A stretch of DNA of 28,024 nt from Nitrospira sp. (GCA_015904045.1 JABMDG010000075.1:1-28024), one strand, 5' to 3'. Shown: positions 7,874 to 16,748, numbered from the stretch's first letter. A program made the numbers and translations. Notes: a model not told the origin generated them from the sequence alone.

Positions 7874-9496
7874 GGGACGTCGTCGGTGCAGTTCCCCTAT
7901 ACGGGCAATCGGACGGCCGTCTGGGTTGTCGCGCAGCTCCATCTGCTGTTTGCCGCATTTATTTTAGGCGCCCCCATCTTCGTCGTGATTTCCGAATGGC
8001 TGGGTTATCGAAGGCAGGATTCCCGCTACGACCGCTTGGCGCGGGAAGTCACCAAAATCACCGTCATCCTCTTTAGCCTGACGGCCGTAACCGGCGGCCT
8101 CTTTATCTTCGTGCTGCTCGCCGCGTATCCGCAGTTCACCACCTGGTTCATCAATCAGTTCTATCTCGTATTCGCGGTGATCTATCCGGCGCTGTTTATC
8201 ACGGAGACCATCCTCTTATACGCCTATCTCTACACCTGGGATGTCTGGAAGGGGGAGCAGAAGGGGCGCCACATCGCCCTGGGTGTCCTGTTAAATCTCG
8301 TGTGCGTGCTCATTCTCTTTGTCATCAACGGCCCGACGTCGTTCATGAATACGCCGACGAAGGCCGAGGGCATCTCCCCGCAGGATTTCCTCGCAGCGGC
8401 GAGCTTGTGGGATAAGATCGCGAACCAAAGCTGGTTCCCCTTGAGCCTCCACCGGATCGACGGCAATGTCGCATTCGGCGGGTTCATCTGCGGCATGATT
8501 GCCGCGTATATGTACATGGGTTCCAAAAGTCAGGAAGAACGGGCTTACTACGATTGGATGGGGTACGTGTCGATTTGGATCGCCGTGGGCGGCACGCTCT
8601 TGCAGCCGTTCACGGGCCTTCTGCTGGCCTACGAGATGTGCGATTACGACTTTTCGTTCTGCCCATACATGATGGCCGACCAGCTCTCCATGTTTTTTGA
8701 ATTGCAGGGCGTGATGGTTGGCCTGCTGTTCTTGGCCATCAACTACTATAGTTGGCTCAGTGTCAAACGAATAGAAGGGGCCGAGAATGTTCGAATGACG
8801 ATTCTGGCTCCGATTGTGTTGGTGGTGTTACTCCCCGCCACGATGTGGGTGTTGAACGCCTATTGGATCCCAGACCCGATGTCGCTCGCCTTCTTGTTGC
8901 CCCTCGCCCTGTCGCCAGTTGTCTTGGGGCGATTCATTCCGATGACCGTCTCCGCTCGGACTGTCATTAAGGTCGGCTTTATCGTCATGCTTGTGAGTGA
9001 CGCGGTCTGGCTGACTCCGGCTGGATTCGTGGCCACGGGGACCGATATGCCCGATGACCTCAAGCTGCCGGAAGGCTGGGATTATCTATCCACCATGCCC
9101 GCAAAGCTGTCCGCGATCCTGACGCTGGTGTTTGTCACGGTCGTCAACTACGTCTTGTATAACCGGACGATCAAGCAAGGGACGATTCTCTGGGGGAAGA
9201 TCGATTTCGCGGCGCAGTTTGTCCTGATTTTCTTGGCGTTCATCTCAACCTGGACCATGGGATTGATGGGTGCGGTCCGGTCCTTGCTCAGGAAATACTT
9301 CCATACCTATAGTCTGGTGTCGGACTTCTCCGCGGAATCGTTCACTCCGACACTCTCGTATTCCGCGTGGTGGATTACCGCGATCACCGTACTGTTTATC
9401 GCCTGCGTCACCGCGGCCGCGCTCATCGCGCTTCGGCCATCTGTGGCCAAGGCGCAAGCGCCTGAGGGGAGTCCAGTCCCGGTCGGGGCGAAGTAA
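7784..9496 (+). CDS. Cytochrome bd-like (CydA-like) membrane protein 1
   Basis: A 570-residue polytopic protein with an N-terminal signal-like segment (cleavage likely after SLFAQ) and about 13-14 membrane helices, distantly related to CydA. By pattern, H53 in VAQLHLLFAAF matches the high-spin b595 haem ligand (H19 in E. coli). E141 in LFITETILLYAYL matches the conserved Glu of the oxygen-site helix. H223 in LHRIDGNVAFGG and M311 in QGVMVGLLF match the b558 His/Met pair. The GRQPW quinol-loop signature of CydA is not present, and no CydB is in the window. Nitrospira carry divergent bd-like proteins proposed as candidate terminal oxidases (recalled, not checked). GTG 7784 is chosen for the signal peptide; an in-frame GTG at 7733 adds 17 residues. 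A cytochrome c gene follows. Confidence 0.85.
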   Translation: MKKLSRGLLTLFAVLALCLFAVPSLFAQELGTSSVQFPYTGNRTAVWVVAQLHLLFAAFILGAPIFVVISEWLGYRRQDSRYDRLAREVTKITVILFSLTAVTGGLFIFVLLAAYPQFTTWFINQFYLVFAVIYPALFITETILLYAYLYTWDVWKGEQKGRHIALGVLLNLVCVLILFVINGPTSFMNTPTKAEGISPQDFLAAASLWDKIANQSWFPLSLHRIDGNVAFGGFICGMIAAYMYMGSKSQEERAYYDWMGYVSIWIAVGGTLLQPFTGLLLAYEMCDYDFSFCPYMMADQLSMFFELQGVMVGLLFLAINYYSWLSVKRIEGAENVRMTILAPIVLVVLLPATMWVLNAYWIPDPMSLAFLLPLALSPVVLGRFIPMTVSARTVIKVGFIVMLVSDAVWLTPAGFVATGTDMPDDLKLPEGWDYLSTMPAKLSAILTLVFVTVVNYVLYNRTIKQGTILWGKIDFAAQFVLIFLAFISTWTMGLMGAVRSLLRKYFHTYSLVSDFSAESFTPTLSYSAWWITAITVLFIACVTAAALIALRPSVAKAQAPEGSPVPVGAK

Positions 9497-9534
9497 TCAC
9501 GATTCCGGATGCCTGCGAGGCAACGGGCGCTCAT

Positions 9535-10341
9535 ATGGGAAATATATTCAAGAAGCTAGGGATCGGCCTGGTGATCGGTGGCGTGCTGGTCGGGATCGCC
9601 CGTTCACAAGAGGTGCCGTTCGACTTTCAGCTGCTGTTCATGATCATCGCGCTCATCGGGGCCGTGCTGTTCATGCTCCTTGATGCGCCGTCGATCGGCG
9701 CGATGAGCGGCGGGAAGTCATTGGTTGCTGTCGCCGTATTCTGGGTTCTGTTGATCACGGTCTGCTTCGCCGGGGCCTCGTTGTTGCCGCAGTTCGACCC
9801 TGAGGATGAACGGGCCAAGATTACCAAATTGCTGGAACGGGAGCGCGAGAAGTCCGAGCAGGGGAAGACCGAGAAGCTGCTGGCTCTCGCGAAATCCCTT
9901 GACGAGCAAGTCAAGAAGCTCGAGGAGCGGCTCAGAGGAGTGGGACGGGAGGCGATTGCAGCCGTGGCACCGGTTCCTCCTGCTGGGGCAAAGCCTGCTG
10001 TCTCTGCCGGCGGAGAAGGCGATATCATGAAAGTCGGCGAAGAGCAGTGGCAACTACAGGAGTGCTACAACTGCCACAAGCTCCGGGGGGAAGGGGGAAA
10101 GAAGCGCGGTCCGGAATTGGATAACATCGGCTCGCTGCTGACGGTCGAGGAGATCCAGATGAAGATCGCCGACCCCAAGAGTTTTATGGCCGAAGGATAC
10201 GAGAAGGAATGGCAAAAGGGCATCATGCCCAACAAGTTTAAAGACCTCATGGATCCCAAAGAAATGCTGGCACTCGCGACGTGGTTGGGGACCTTCAAGA
10301 ACACCTCGGTGAATACTCCCAAGCCGATCAAGAAAAGCTAA
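9535..10341 (+). CDS. Membrane-anchored cytochrome c with coiled-coil linker
   Basis: 268 residues. Three hydrophobic segments occupy about residues 5-85, followed by a charged, heptad-rich helix (about 92-140, from DEDERAKITKLLERE-type sequence to EERLRGVG) and an Ala/Pro linker. The C-terminal class I cytochrome c domain has C177-YN-C180-H181 and a likely axial Met, M231, in GIMPNKF. The haem domain would face the periplasm. Its TAA overlaps the ATG of the Rieske gene by one base (TAATG), implying translational coupling. The likely role is electron transfer between the Rieske/cytochrome b unit and another acceptor. Confidence 0.88.
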   Translation: MGNIFKKLGIGLVIGGVLVGIARSQEVPFDFQLLFMIIALIGAVLFMLLDAPSIGAMSGGKSLVAVAVFWVLLITVCFAGASLLPQFDPEDERAKITKLLEREREKSEQGKTEKLLALAKSLDEQVKKLEERLRGVGREAIAAVAPVPPAGAKPAVSAGGEGDIMKVGEEQWQLQECYNCHKLRGEGGKKRGPELDNIGSLLTVEEIQMKIADPKSFMAEGYEKEWQKGIMPNKFKDLMDPKEMLALATWLGTFKNTSVNTPKPIKKS

Positions 10342-11276
10342 TGCTGCAACCGAAACTGAAATCCAAGGTCCGCTGCACCGACCTCGATATCGGGGAAGTC
10401 ACGCGCGTCGTCCTTGACCCGCTGTCGCACGAGATCAGTCACATCGTGGTCTCCATGAATGGCAGCGGCGAACGGCAGGTAGCCATAGGTCACGTGCAGG
10501 ACGTGACGGACGATGCTGTGCAGCTGCGAACGCGGTCGGCGGATATTCTGGCATTGCCTCCATTCAAGCGTGAAGACTACGTGACCACGCATGAAGTCGA
10601 GATCTCCCACCTGGAAGACAATATCCATGTCACGCCAGGCGAAGTATTGGTCCCGTTGCCGGATCTGGAGAAGGACGTCAAGCGCCGGACGTTCTTTATG
10701 AACTTCACGCACGTCATCGGGTTCTTAATCGGGCTTCCCATCGCGTATCCCATCCTTCGGTTTCTCATGCAGCCGATGTATGCAGACTTCGACAATCAAT
10801 GGCTGAAGGTGGGCAATGTCAGCAAGATCAAGCAAGAGGATGTCGGCGTGCAGTTCAAGTACAAGAAGGCAGTCAAGGAAGTGTACATGCCGGAGTACGA
10901 AATCGAGAAAAACGTCTGGGTTCTTCGGGCCACTCCAGAACTGCTTGAGAGAGTCTACCAAGGCAAGGACTCCGAATTTCGCGACACCAGGGGGAAGGCC
11001 ATCTGGACGAACAAGAAAGAGGTGCCCTACATCGCATTTTCCGGCAAGTGCCCCCATTTGGGATGCGGCTTCAAGTGGCGACAGCATAAGACACTCGGGC
11101 AAGTGTTCCTCTGCCCCTGCCACCTGAGTATTTATGATGCCGGAGGGAAAGTACTCGATGGCCCAGCGCCACGCCCCCTGGATGCCTTGCCGATCAAAGT
11201 CTCGGCGGGCGGAGAAGTAGAGATCATTGATATGGAGTTCAAGGCCGGTACGAAGTCGCAAATCCGAATCGTGTGA
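10341..11276 (+). CDS. Rieske [2Fe-2S] protein with N-terminal PRC-barrel-like domain
   Basis: 311 residues. Residues 1 to about 75 read as a PRC-barrel-like beta domain (KVRCTDLDIGEVTRVVLDP, then SHIVVSM, VAIGHVQDV and ILALPPF). A charged spacer and one transmembrane helix follow (about 118-140, VIGFLIGLPIAYPILRFLM), then an extracytoplasmic Rieske domain. Cluster ligands are C237-P-H239-LG-C242 in box 1 and C258-P-C260-H261 in box 2; box-1 C242 and box-2 C260 form the usual disulphide. Box 2 reads CPCHLSIYD instead of CPCHGS. The Rieske part is the high-potential electron exit of a bc-type quinol oxidoreductase. The PRC-like domain lies on the cytoplasmic side, which is unusual. It overlaps the cytochrome c gene before it, and a GTG for the next frame overlaps its stop. 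Confidence 0.92.
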   Translation: MLQPKLKSKVRCTDLDIGEVTRVVLDPLSHEISHIVVSMNGSGERQVAIGHVQDVTDDAVQLRTRSADILALPPFKREDYVTTHEVEISHLEDNIHVTPGEVLVPLPDLEKDVKRRTFFMNFTHVIGFLIGLPIAYPILRFLMQPMYADFDNQWLKVGNVSKIKQEDVGVQFKYKKAVKEVYMPEYEIEKNVWVLRATPELLERVYQGKDSEFRDTRGKAIWTNKKEVPYIAFSGKCPHLGCGFKWRQHKTLGQVFLCPCHLSIYDAGGKVLDGPAPRPLDALPIKVSAGGEVEIIDMEFKAGTKSQIRIV

Positions 11277-11287
11277 AAGCTGACGGC

Positions 11288-12415
11288 ATGAATAGCAAGC
11301 ATTCGTCTTCTGCAGCGATTCCCGATCATCAGCCGAGCACGACTGAAAAGGTCATTGCCTTTCTCGATGAGCGTCTTGGCCTCAAGGAAATTCAGGCGAA
11401 GATGCTCAATGAGCCGATTCCCGGCGGCTCTCGCTGGGCCTACGTTTTCGGCTCCGTCCTGTTATTCATCTTCATCATGCAGGCGGTGACCGGTACGTTG
11501 CTCATGTTCTACTACGTTCCGACCGCCGACCACGCGTATGACAGTACGCAATACATTATTCACAATGTCGATTACGGCTGGTTCATCCTCAGTTACCATT
11601 TCTGGGGATCCAGTGCGATGGTGGTCTGTGTGTTTGCCCACATGTCCCAGGTGTTTCTCTGGGGGGCCTACAAGAAGCCGCGAGAGTTGCTCTGGCTGGT
11701 CGGTCTCGCCCTGTTCGGTATCGTGATTACCTTTGGCTTCACAGGCTATCTTCTCCCGTGGGATCAACGCGCCTTCTGGGCGACGCTCGTGGGTGTCGAA
11801 ATTCTGGATAAGACGCCGGTCATCGGTGACTTTATCGCAAGGTTTTTAAAAGGCGGCGCCACTCCCGGGCAGATGACATTGAGCAGGTTTTTTGTCCTCC
11901 ATGTAATGATTCTCCCGGCGGCACTCATGGCCTTGGCTGGGCTGCATCTGTTTTTATTTCGCGTTGCGGCTCCGGCTGGCCCGTTTAGGGGCACGAAGGA
12001 AGAGATCAAGGCTAAGACCGACTATTTTTTCCCGCGTCAGATTTGGAAAGACATCGTCGGGATGGCCTTCGTCTTCATCGGTATCTGTGCCCTCGCTCTG
12101 TGGGAACCTGTCGTGTTGCTTGATAAGGCCACGCCGGATCCCGGTGAATATCATCCGGAGCCGGAATGGTACTTTCTTTTTTACTTCCAATTGCTGAGGC
12201 TCAAGCTGTTCGCCGGTCAGTTCGGACAATTTTTGGGGGCTGTTGCGTTACCGGCCGCCTTCATGGTATTGCTCGTCGCGCTTCCGTTCATGGACAAGGA
12301 CCCTGAGCGGAATATTTTTAAGAGGCCGATCGCCCTCATCTCGTGGATTGCAATCATGGTGGTGATCGCCCTGTTTACGGTTGCGGCAGTCATCAATCGT
12401 GAGTTCCTGGATTAA
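11288..12415 (+). CDS. Cytochrome b of the bc/b6f-type complex (b6 fused to subunit IV)
   Basis: 375 residues, eight predicted helices. It is the quinol-oxidising core. Haem bL/bH ligands are H104-x13-H118 (SYHFWGSSAMVVCVFAH) and H205-x14-H220 (LHVMILPAALMALAGLH). The 13/14 spacing is that of cytochrome b6 rather than mitochondrial-type b (13/13). The PEWY quinol-site motif is at 292-295, in the C-terminal half that corresponds to subunit IV, so both halves are one chain. GTG 11273, overlapping the Rieske stop, is an alternative start; ATG 11288 is preferred. With the Rieske protein and the flanking cytochromes c it would form complex III. Confidence 0.93.
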   Translation: MNSKHSSSAAIPDHQPSTTEKVIAFLDERLGLKEIQAKMLNEPIPGGSRWAYVFGSVLLFIFIMQAVTGTLLMFYYVPTADHAYDSTQYIIHNVDYGWFILSYHFWGSSAMVVCVFAHMSQVFLWGAYKKPRELLWLVGLALFGIVITFGFTGYLLPWDQRAFWATLVGVEILDKTPVIGDFIARFLKGGATPGQMTLSRFFVLHVMILPAALMALAGLHLFLFRVAAPAGPFRGTKEEIKAKTDYFFPRQIWKDIVGMAFVFIGICALALWEPVVLLDKATPDPGEYHPEPEWYFLFYFQLLRLKLFAGQFGQFLGAVALPAAFMVLLVALPFMDKDPERNIFKRPIALISWIAIMVVIALFTVAAVINREFLD

Positions 12416-12437
12416 GAGATTTTTATGCGCGGTGGTA

Positions 12438-13442
12438 ATGGCTGAAGAACGCGAATCGATGTCTCCGACTCAGATCGGGTTCGGCATCCTGTGGCCGGCC
12501 TGCTGGACGGGCATTCCGATCAAGGCCGTGTTTGCCGTTATGGTTATGACGATGGGATTGGTGCATTTCGAGGGCAGATTCGGACTGGCGTTCTTGATGC
12601 TGCTTGCGAGTCCGGCTACCATCTTCGCCGCTCCCATTATCATGGCGATGTATGGCACACATTTTGGAGAGGGAATTGGCCTGCCGCTTATTTTTGCATT
12701 ATCCATCCCCGTTGATATTTGGGCGCTGGGAGTTGTCGGCCAGACGTTTTTCCTCGAACGACTACGGAAAGAGCCGCCCCATGATGGGCTCGGGTTTGCG
12801 ATTTGGTGGAGGACCGCCGTCATTGGGACGTTCTTTCTCCCGTTGCTCTGGTGGATCGTCAGTCATGTGACAGACACTGCGATTTCTGCCTCGCACTCGA
12901 TAGCCGAAATGGAGAGATTGAGGCAGCTTTTTAATACCGGGCTTCCGGTGGCGGAACGCATCGGCCTTGAATTGACGATTTGGGGGACGATTTCTTTTCT
13001 GGTCCTGATGGTGTTAGCCACGATCGGTGTCTCGATCCTTGGACAGTTCATTCGGCGGATGGCAGAAGGCGCCCGCCCGGCGGCTGAAAATTATCAAGGA
13101 CTCATCAGGCGTTGGGATTTGATGCGCGTGCCGACCGATCAGGGACTGATGATGGCTTCGCTGGCGGGAATCGGTGTGATGTTGTCACTGGTCTTTTGGG
13201 CGGTGCTTCCCGTGACGACGCCCCACCCACACGAATGCTGTAAGAAGCCTGAGGTGACCGTTGAGCCGGTGTTCAAACCTGCCGAAAGCCTGAGCAAGAC
13301 GGCGGGACGGCTTGCTCAAATGGTCGCGCAGGTTGAGGCAATAGAGCAGCAGAAGGCGGAAGCGAAGGACCAAGAGGACAAGGGCAAGGAAAAGGCTGGA
13401 GGCGGGGCCGTGTCGAATGCCCCTGCCAGGACGAAACCGTAA
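12438..13442 (+). CDS. Unknown polytopic membrane protein with HPHECC motif
   Basis: 334 residues from ATG 12438; the frame opens upstream inside the cytochrome b gene, and ATG 12459 is an alternative. I do not recognise the family. About six to seven hydrophobic segments are visible, the last (about 240-258, GLMMASLAGIGVMLSLVFWAV) followed at once by an extracytoplasmic-looking tail beginning PHPHECCKKP (H263, H265, C267, C268). The remaining 60 residues are a Lys/Glu/Ala-rich helix ending in a low-complexity tail. The His/Cys group next to the membrane looks like a metal or haem site. It sits 22 bases after cytochrome b and just before bd-like protein 2, so it is probably a structural subunit of the same complex. 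Confidence 0.8.
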   Translation: MAEERESMSPTQIGFGILWPACWTGIPIKAVFAVMVMTMGLVHFEGRFGLAFLMLLASPATIFAAPIIMAMYGTHFGEGIGLPLIFALSIPVDIWALGVVGQTFFLERLRKEPPHDGLGFAIWWRTAVIGTFFLPLLWWIVSHVTDTAISASHSIAEMERLRQLFNTGLPVAERIGLELTIWGTISFLVLMVLATIGVSILGQFIRRMAEGARPAAENYQGLIRRWDLMRVPTDQGLMMASLAGIGVMLSLVFWAVLPVTTPHPHECCKKPEVTVEPVFKPAESLSKTAGRLAQMVAQVEAIEQQKAEAKDQEDKGKEKAGGGAVSNAPARTKP

Positions 13443-13458
13443 TTCATGAGGTGATGAG

Positions 13459-15318
13459 GTGAGTGCCATACAACAGGGGGTCAAAACGATTCAACGGGCT
13501 CTCCCAGCCGTCAATGGTCAGGGAGCGTGGCTCGCAGGTCTCTTGTTGGCGGCGGGATGGTTCGCCCTTCCTTCAATCGGGATTGCGGCGGAAGGGACCG
13601 CGGCCGGTCCGACTGAGTATCGCGATATTCCGTATATCGGCGCTCGGAACATCATCTGGGTTGTTGCACAGTTGCACCTGCTGCTGGCCGGGTTCGTCTT
13701 GGGTGTGCCGATCTTCGCGTGGTTGTGCGAGGTCATCGCCTGGCGAGGGGGAGAAAAGCGCTACGACAAGCTGGCCAAGGAGTTTACCAAACTCCTGACA
13801 TCCGCCTATGCCACGACGGCGTTGTTCGGCGGCATTCTGTTGTTTCTCTTGGTGGCGTTTTACCCCAAGCTGATGAATTATTTGACCGACGTCTTTTTCC
13901 CCTCCTTCTTAGTCTACTGTCTCCTGTTCCTGCTCGAAACCGCGACGCTTTATCTGTATTGGTACGGATGGGATGCGATGCAGGAAGGACGGAAGAAATC
14001 GCTGCACGTGTTTCTGGGGTTCCTGCTGAACTTCTTTGCCTTGTTCATCATGATCGTGCCCAATGCCTGGGCGACGTTTCAGGCCAGCCCCGTCGTCATT
14101 TCTGAAGGTACGGCGTTCGAACGAGCCTGGGCTGCTACGTGGAACCCCACCTGGTGGCCGATCAATATCCATCGGCTGATCGCGAACGTTGTGTTGGGTG
14201 GATACATCTGCGGAGCCTATGCCGGAGTTCGGTACTTGTCCGTCAAGAGTGCGGAGGATCGAGAGCATTACGACTGGATGGGCTATGTCGGCAATTTCAT
14301 CGGCGTATTCGGCCTGTTGGCTCTGCCGTTCGCCGGGTACTGGCTGATGCGGGAAGTCTATCAGTACAACCAGCAGATGGGCATTACGCTGATGGGCGGC
14401 TTCCTGTCCTGGCTCTTCATCCTCCAAGCCATGCTGATTGGGGTCCTGTTTCTTGGGTCGAACTACTACTTCTGGTTGGGGATTACGTATCGCATTCCCG
14501 GGTCGGAGGCAAAGTATCGGAAGGCCATGCTGATGATGCTGGTCAGTCTGCTCCTCTGTCTTGCCGTCTGGATGACGCCACACTCTTTGGTGGCCAGCAT
14601 CGAAGAGGCGCAGAAAATGGGAGGTGCGCACCATCCGTTGCTGGGTGTGCTTGGCGTCATGTCAGCCAAAATGACGGTGTCGAACCTCATGATTCTGATT
14701 ACCTTCATGAGCTTCGTCATGTATTGGCGAGCGGGCAAACAAGACACAGCCGGATGGGCGGCATTTGGGAAAGCCGTCATGGGTGCGATCCTGGTGTTGG
14801 CGAGTATTGCCGTCATCGTCCTCGGCGTCTGGGGATACTTTGTCCCAGCGATCGTCCGTATCAATTACTTCTCCACGTCTCAGGTGTTGATCGTGATCTT
14901 TGTCATACTGACGATCACGCCGCTGACGGCACTCCTGCTCAAGAGCGCCAGAACGACGACAGAAATGATCTGGGGCAGTATGCCTCCACGGGCGGGATAT
15001 TCGCTTGTCCTTAATGCCGTGATGGTCATCCTCCTGATGACACTCATGGGCTATGCGCGGTCGTCATCCCGCGTCCATTGGCATGTGTACGGAGTCATGC
15101 GTGATACGTCGCCCTATGCCTATTCCCCGGCGCTGGGCAGCGCCTCGCTGATCATGGCCTTCTGTACATTTTTCTTCTGCATTCTTGTGGCGTTTATCTT
15201 CTGGGTCGCCACAATGGGGGATAAGTATAAGACCGCCGCAGGAGCCGGAAAGGGAGATTTACCCCACGGTATTCCGGCCATGGCTGGAGGGGCGCCTGAC
15301 AAGGGACCGCAGGGGTAG
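13459..15318 (+). CDS. Cytochrome bd-like (CydA-like) membrane protein 2
   Basis: 619 residues, starting at GTG 13459 behind a GAGGTGATGAGG ribosome site. It has a signal-like N-terminal segment and about 14 helices, and is clearly paralogous to the bd-like protein at 7784. Putative haem-site residues are H73 (VAQLHLLLAGFVLG), E160 (FLLETATLYLYWYGWD), H238 (NIHRLIANVVLGG) and M325 (LQAMLIGVLFLG). The CydA GRQPW signature is absent. The C-terminal third has a strikingly conserved HWHVYGVMRDTSPYAYSPA segment near residues 535-553. From about residue 354 onward it is duplicated at 25243-26037. Being embedded with Rieske, cytochrome b and c-type cytochromes, it may receive electrons from cytochrome c rather than quinol; that is inference. 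Confidence 0.87.
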   Translation: MSAIQQGVKTIQRALPAVNGQGAWLAGLLLAAGWFALPSIGIAAEGTAAGPTEYRDIPYIGARNIIWVVAQLHLLLAGFVLGVPIFAWLCEVIAWRGGEKRYDKLAKEFTKLLTSAYATTALFGGILLFLLVAFYPKLMNYLTDVFFPSFLVYCLLFLLETATLYLYWYGWDAMQEGRKKSLHVFLGFLLNFFALFIMIVPNAWATFQASPVVISEGTAFERAWAATWNPTWWPINIHRLIANVVLGGYICGAYAGVRYLSVKSAEDREHYDWMGYVGNFIGVFGLLALPFAGYWLMREVYQYNQQMGITLMGGFLSWLFILQAMLIGVLFLGSNYYFWLGITYRIPGSEAKYRKAMLMMLVSLLLCLAVWMTPHSLVASIEEAQKMGGAHHPLLGVLGVMSAKMTVSNLMILITFMSFVMYWRAGKQDTAGWAAFGKAVMGAILVLASIAVIVLGVWGYFVPAIVRINYFSTSQVLIVIFVILTITPLTALLLKSARTTTEMIWGSMPPRAGYSLVLNAVMVILLMTLMGYARSSSRVHWHVYGVMRDTSPYAYSPALGSASLIMAFCTFFFCILVAFIFWVATMGDKYKTAAGAGKGDLPHGIPAMAGGAPDKGPQG

Positions 15319-15398
15319 AGAAAGCTTTAAGTTGTGAATAGCGAATGTGGAATTAGAAACCAAACGGTCAGCACTCAGCACTAATAATTAGAGGGCAT

Positions 15399-16022
15399 AT
15401 GAGTGAAGTCGCGCAACTACAGCTAATTGCACTGTCGATTGTGGGGATGGGGATACTGATCCTCCTCTTCATTAAGGCGGTATTTATTCGGGTCACGGGA
15501 TTTGTCTTGATCGTGTTAGGGTTGTTTTCGCTCATGTCACTGGCAGTCCCTCAGTTGGCCTCTCTCCCTCCGGCGGAGGAAAAGATCGATATCGCCAGCA
15601 TCAAAACGCCGACCGACATCGCCGCCATCGGACAGACGGTGTTCTTCAGTAAGGGGCAGTGCGCGCTGTGCCACTCCATCGGTCCTAGCGAGTCCGCCCG
15701 TTGTCCCGACTTAAAAGGAATCGGTGCCAAACTGAGCAAGAATTTTCTCTATGAAAGTCTGACGGATCCCCAAGCCTTCGTTTATAAAGACTACCGGCAT
15801 GGTGGAGTGCCAAAGGAATATCCTGCGACCATGCCTCGTATTGACAAGGATCCGATCGGACTCTCGAAAAATGAAATTTTGGCCGTTATCGCATTTCTTC
15901 AACAGATGAGCTGGGAGCCGATTTCCGTCAGCCTCTCGGATCTCGACATGCCGGGCAAGGCTCCATCAGCTCCGGTGAAAGCAGCCGAATCCGCGCTCGT
16001 CGCGGACGCGCATACGAATTAG
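15399..16022 (+). CDS. Membrane-anchored cytochrome c (copy A)
   Basis: 207 residues. Two N-terminal hydrophobic helices (about 8-26 and 31-50) anchor a class I cytochrome c domain with C88-AL-C91-H92 and a probable axial Met, M145, in ATMPRID. The C-terminal 35 residues are an Ala/Pro tail. AGAGGG precedes the ATG. It lies 80 bases after bd-like gene 2; that gap contains only a short CAGCACT direct repeat (15369-15382) seen again in the second locus. A paralogue at 26125 is about 85% identical by eye. The probable role is electron delivery to or from the bd-like subunit. Confidence 0.9.
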   Translation: MSEVAQLQLIALSIVGMGILILLFIKAVFIRVTGFVLIVLGLFSLMSLAVPQLASLPPAEEKIDIASIKTPTDIAAIGQTVFFSKGQCALCHSIGPSESARCPDLKGIGAKLSKNFLYESLTDPQAFVYKDYRHGGVPKEYPATMPRIDKDPIGLSKNEILAVIAFLQQMSWEPISVSLSDLDMPGKAPSAPVKAAESALVADAHTN

Positions 16023-16031
16023 GAGGAATCC

Positions 16032-16748
16032 ATGGGTGCGTTAGGAAAGCCGATCATTCTCATGGTGGCCATGTATTTGTTTATCAAGTTTGTGCTGCCG
16101 AATATTCCAGGCTCTGCGCCGCTCCCATCGAGTTTGATAGCTCTCTACCTGCTCCTGACCGGATCCGGAATCGTGATTTTTCAGACGTTGAGCAAGGAAT
16201 CGAAAGATGCCTTCTGGGGACCGATGCAACGGTTCTTGACTGGGGAAAACCTCGGAGGTCTGCAAGCGCTCCGGTATGGGGTGCTCATTCTGTTCCCGTT
16301 GCTGGTCGGGTGGCAAACTTATGGCAGTACGGCGGTCAGCGATCTGCCACCCATTGAAAGCCGAACGATTCATCCTGCCCCGCCCGGGGAATACACCGGC
16401 CTGTCAAACCCTGTTGCCAAGACTCCTGAAAACATTATGCAGGGGAAGGGTTTTTATGCGGCCTATTGTTCACCCTGTCATGGTGGAAACTTCGATGGCA
16501 AAGGCCCGGCCGCTCGTGGATTTGTTCCGGCTCCTGCCAATTTTGCTGATCCAACGACGATCGCCATGTTACAAGAAAGCTATTTGTTTTGGCGCATCAA
16601 GAAGGGTGGTGTCGGCCTCCCGATCGAAGGTACGCCATGGAAGTCCGCCATGCCGCGTTGGGAAGTGGAACTGCCGGACGAATGGATTTGGAAAATCATC
16701 ATGGGCGAATACGACGGAGCCCATCAATCTCCACGGACATGGGAATAA
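16032..16748 (+). CDS. Membrane-anchored cytochrome c (copy A)
   Basis: 238 residues with a hydrophobic N-terminal half: about three helices near residues 5-22, 33-53 and 79-97, the last ending FPLLVGWQTYG. A periplasmic cytochrome c domain follows, with C146-SP-C149-H150 and a likely axial Met, M207, in SAMPRWE. The motifs YLFWRIKKGGVGLP and LPDEWIWK are typical of respiratory-complex cytochromes c of this type. AGGAGG sits 8 bases before the ATG, and only 9 bases separate it from the preceding gene. The paralogue at 26759 is nearly colinear throughout. Confidence 0.9.
   Translation: MGALGKPIILMVAMYLFIKFVLPNIPGSAPLPSSLIALYLLLTGSGIVIFQTLSKESKDAFWGPMQRFLTGENLGGLQALRYGVLILFPLLVGWQTYGSTAVSDLPPIESRTIHPAPPGEYTGLSNPVAKTPENIMQGKGFYAAYCSPCHGGNFDGKGPAARGFVPAPANFADPTTIAMLQESYLFWRIKKGGVGLPIEGTPWKSAMPRWEVELPDEWIWKIIMGEYDGAHQSPRTWE

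Noticed and set aside
13909..14634. A 241-codon minus-strand frame inside bd-like gene 2
   Set aside because: Shadow of a strongly coding plus-strand gene; no domain, no ribosome site.
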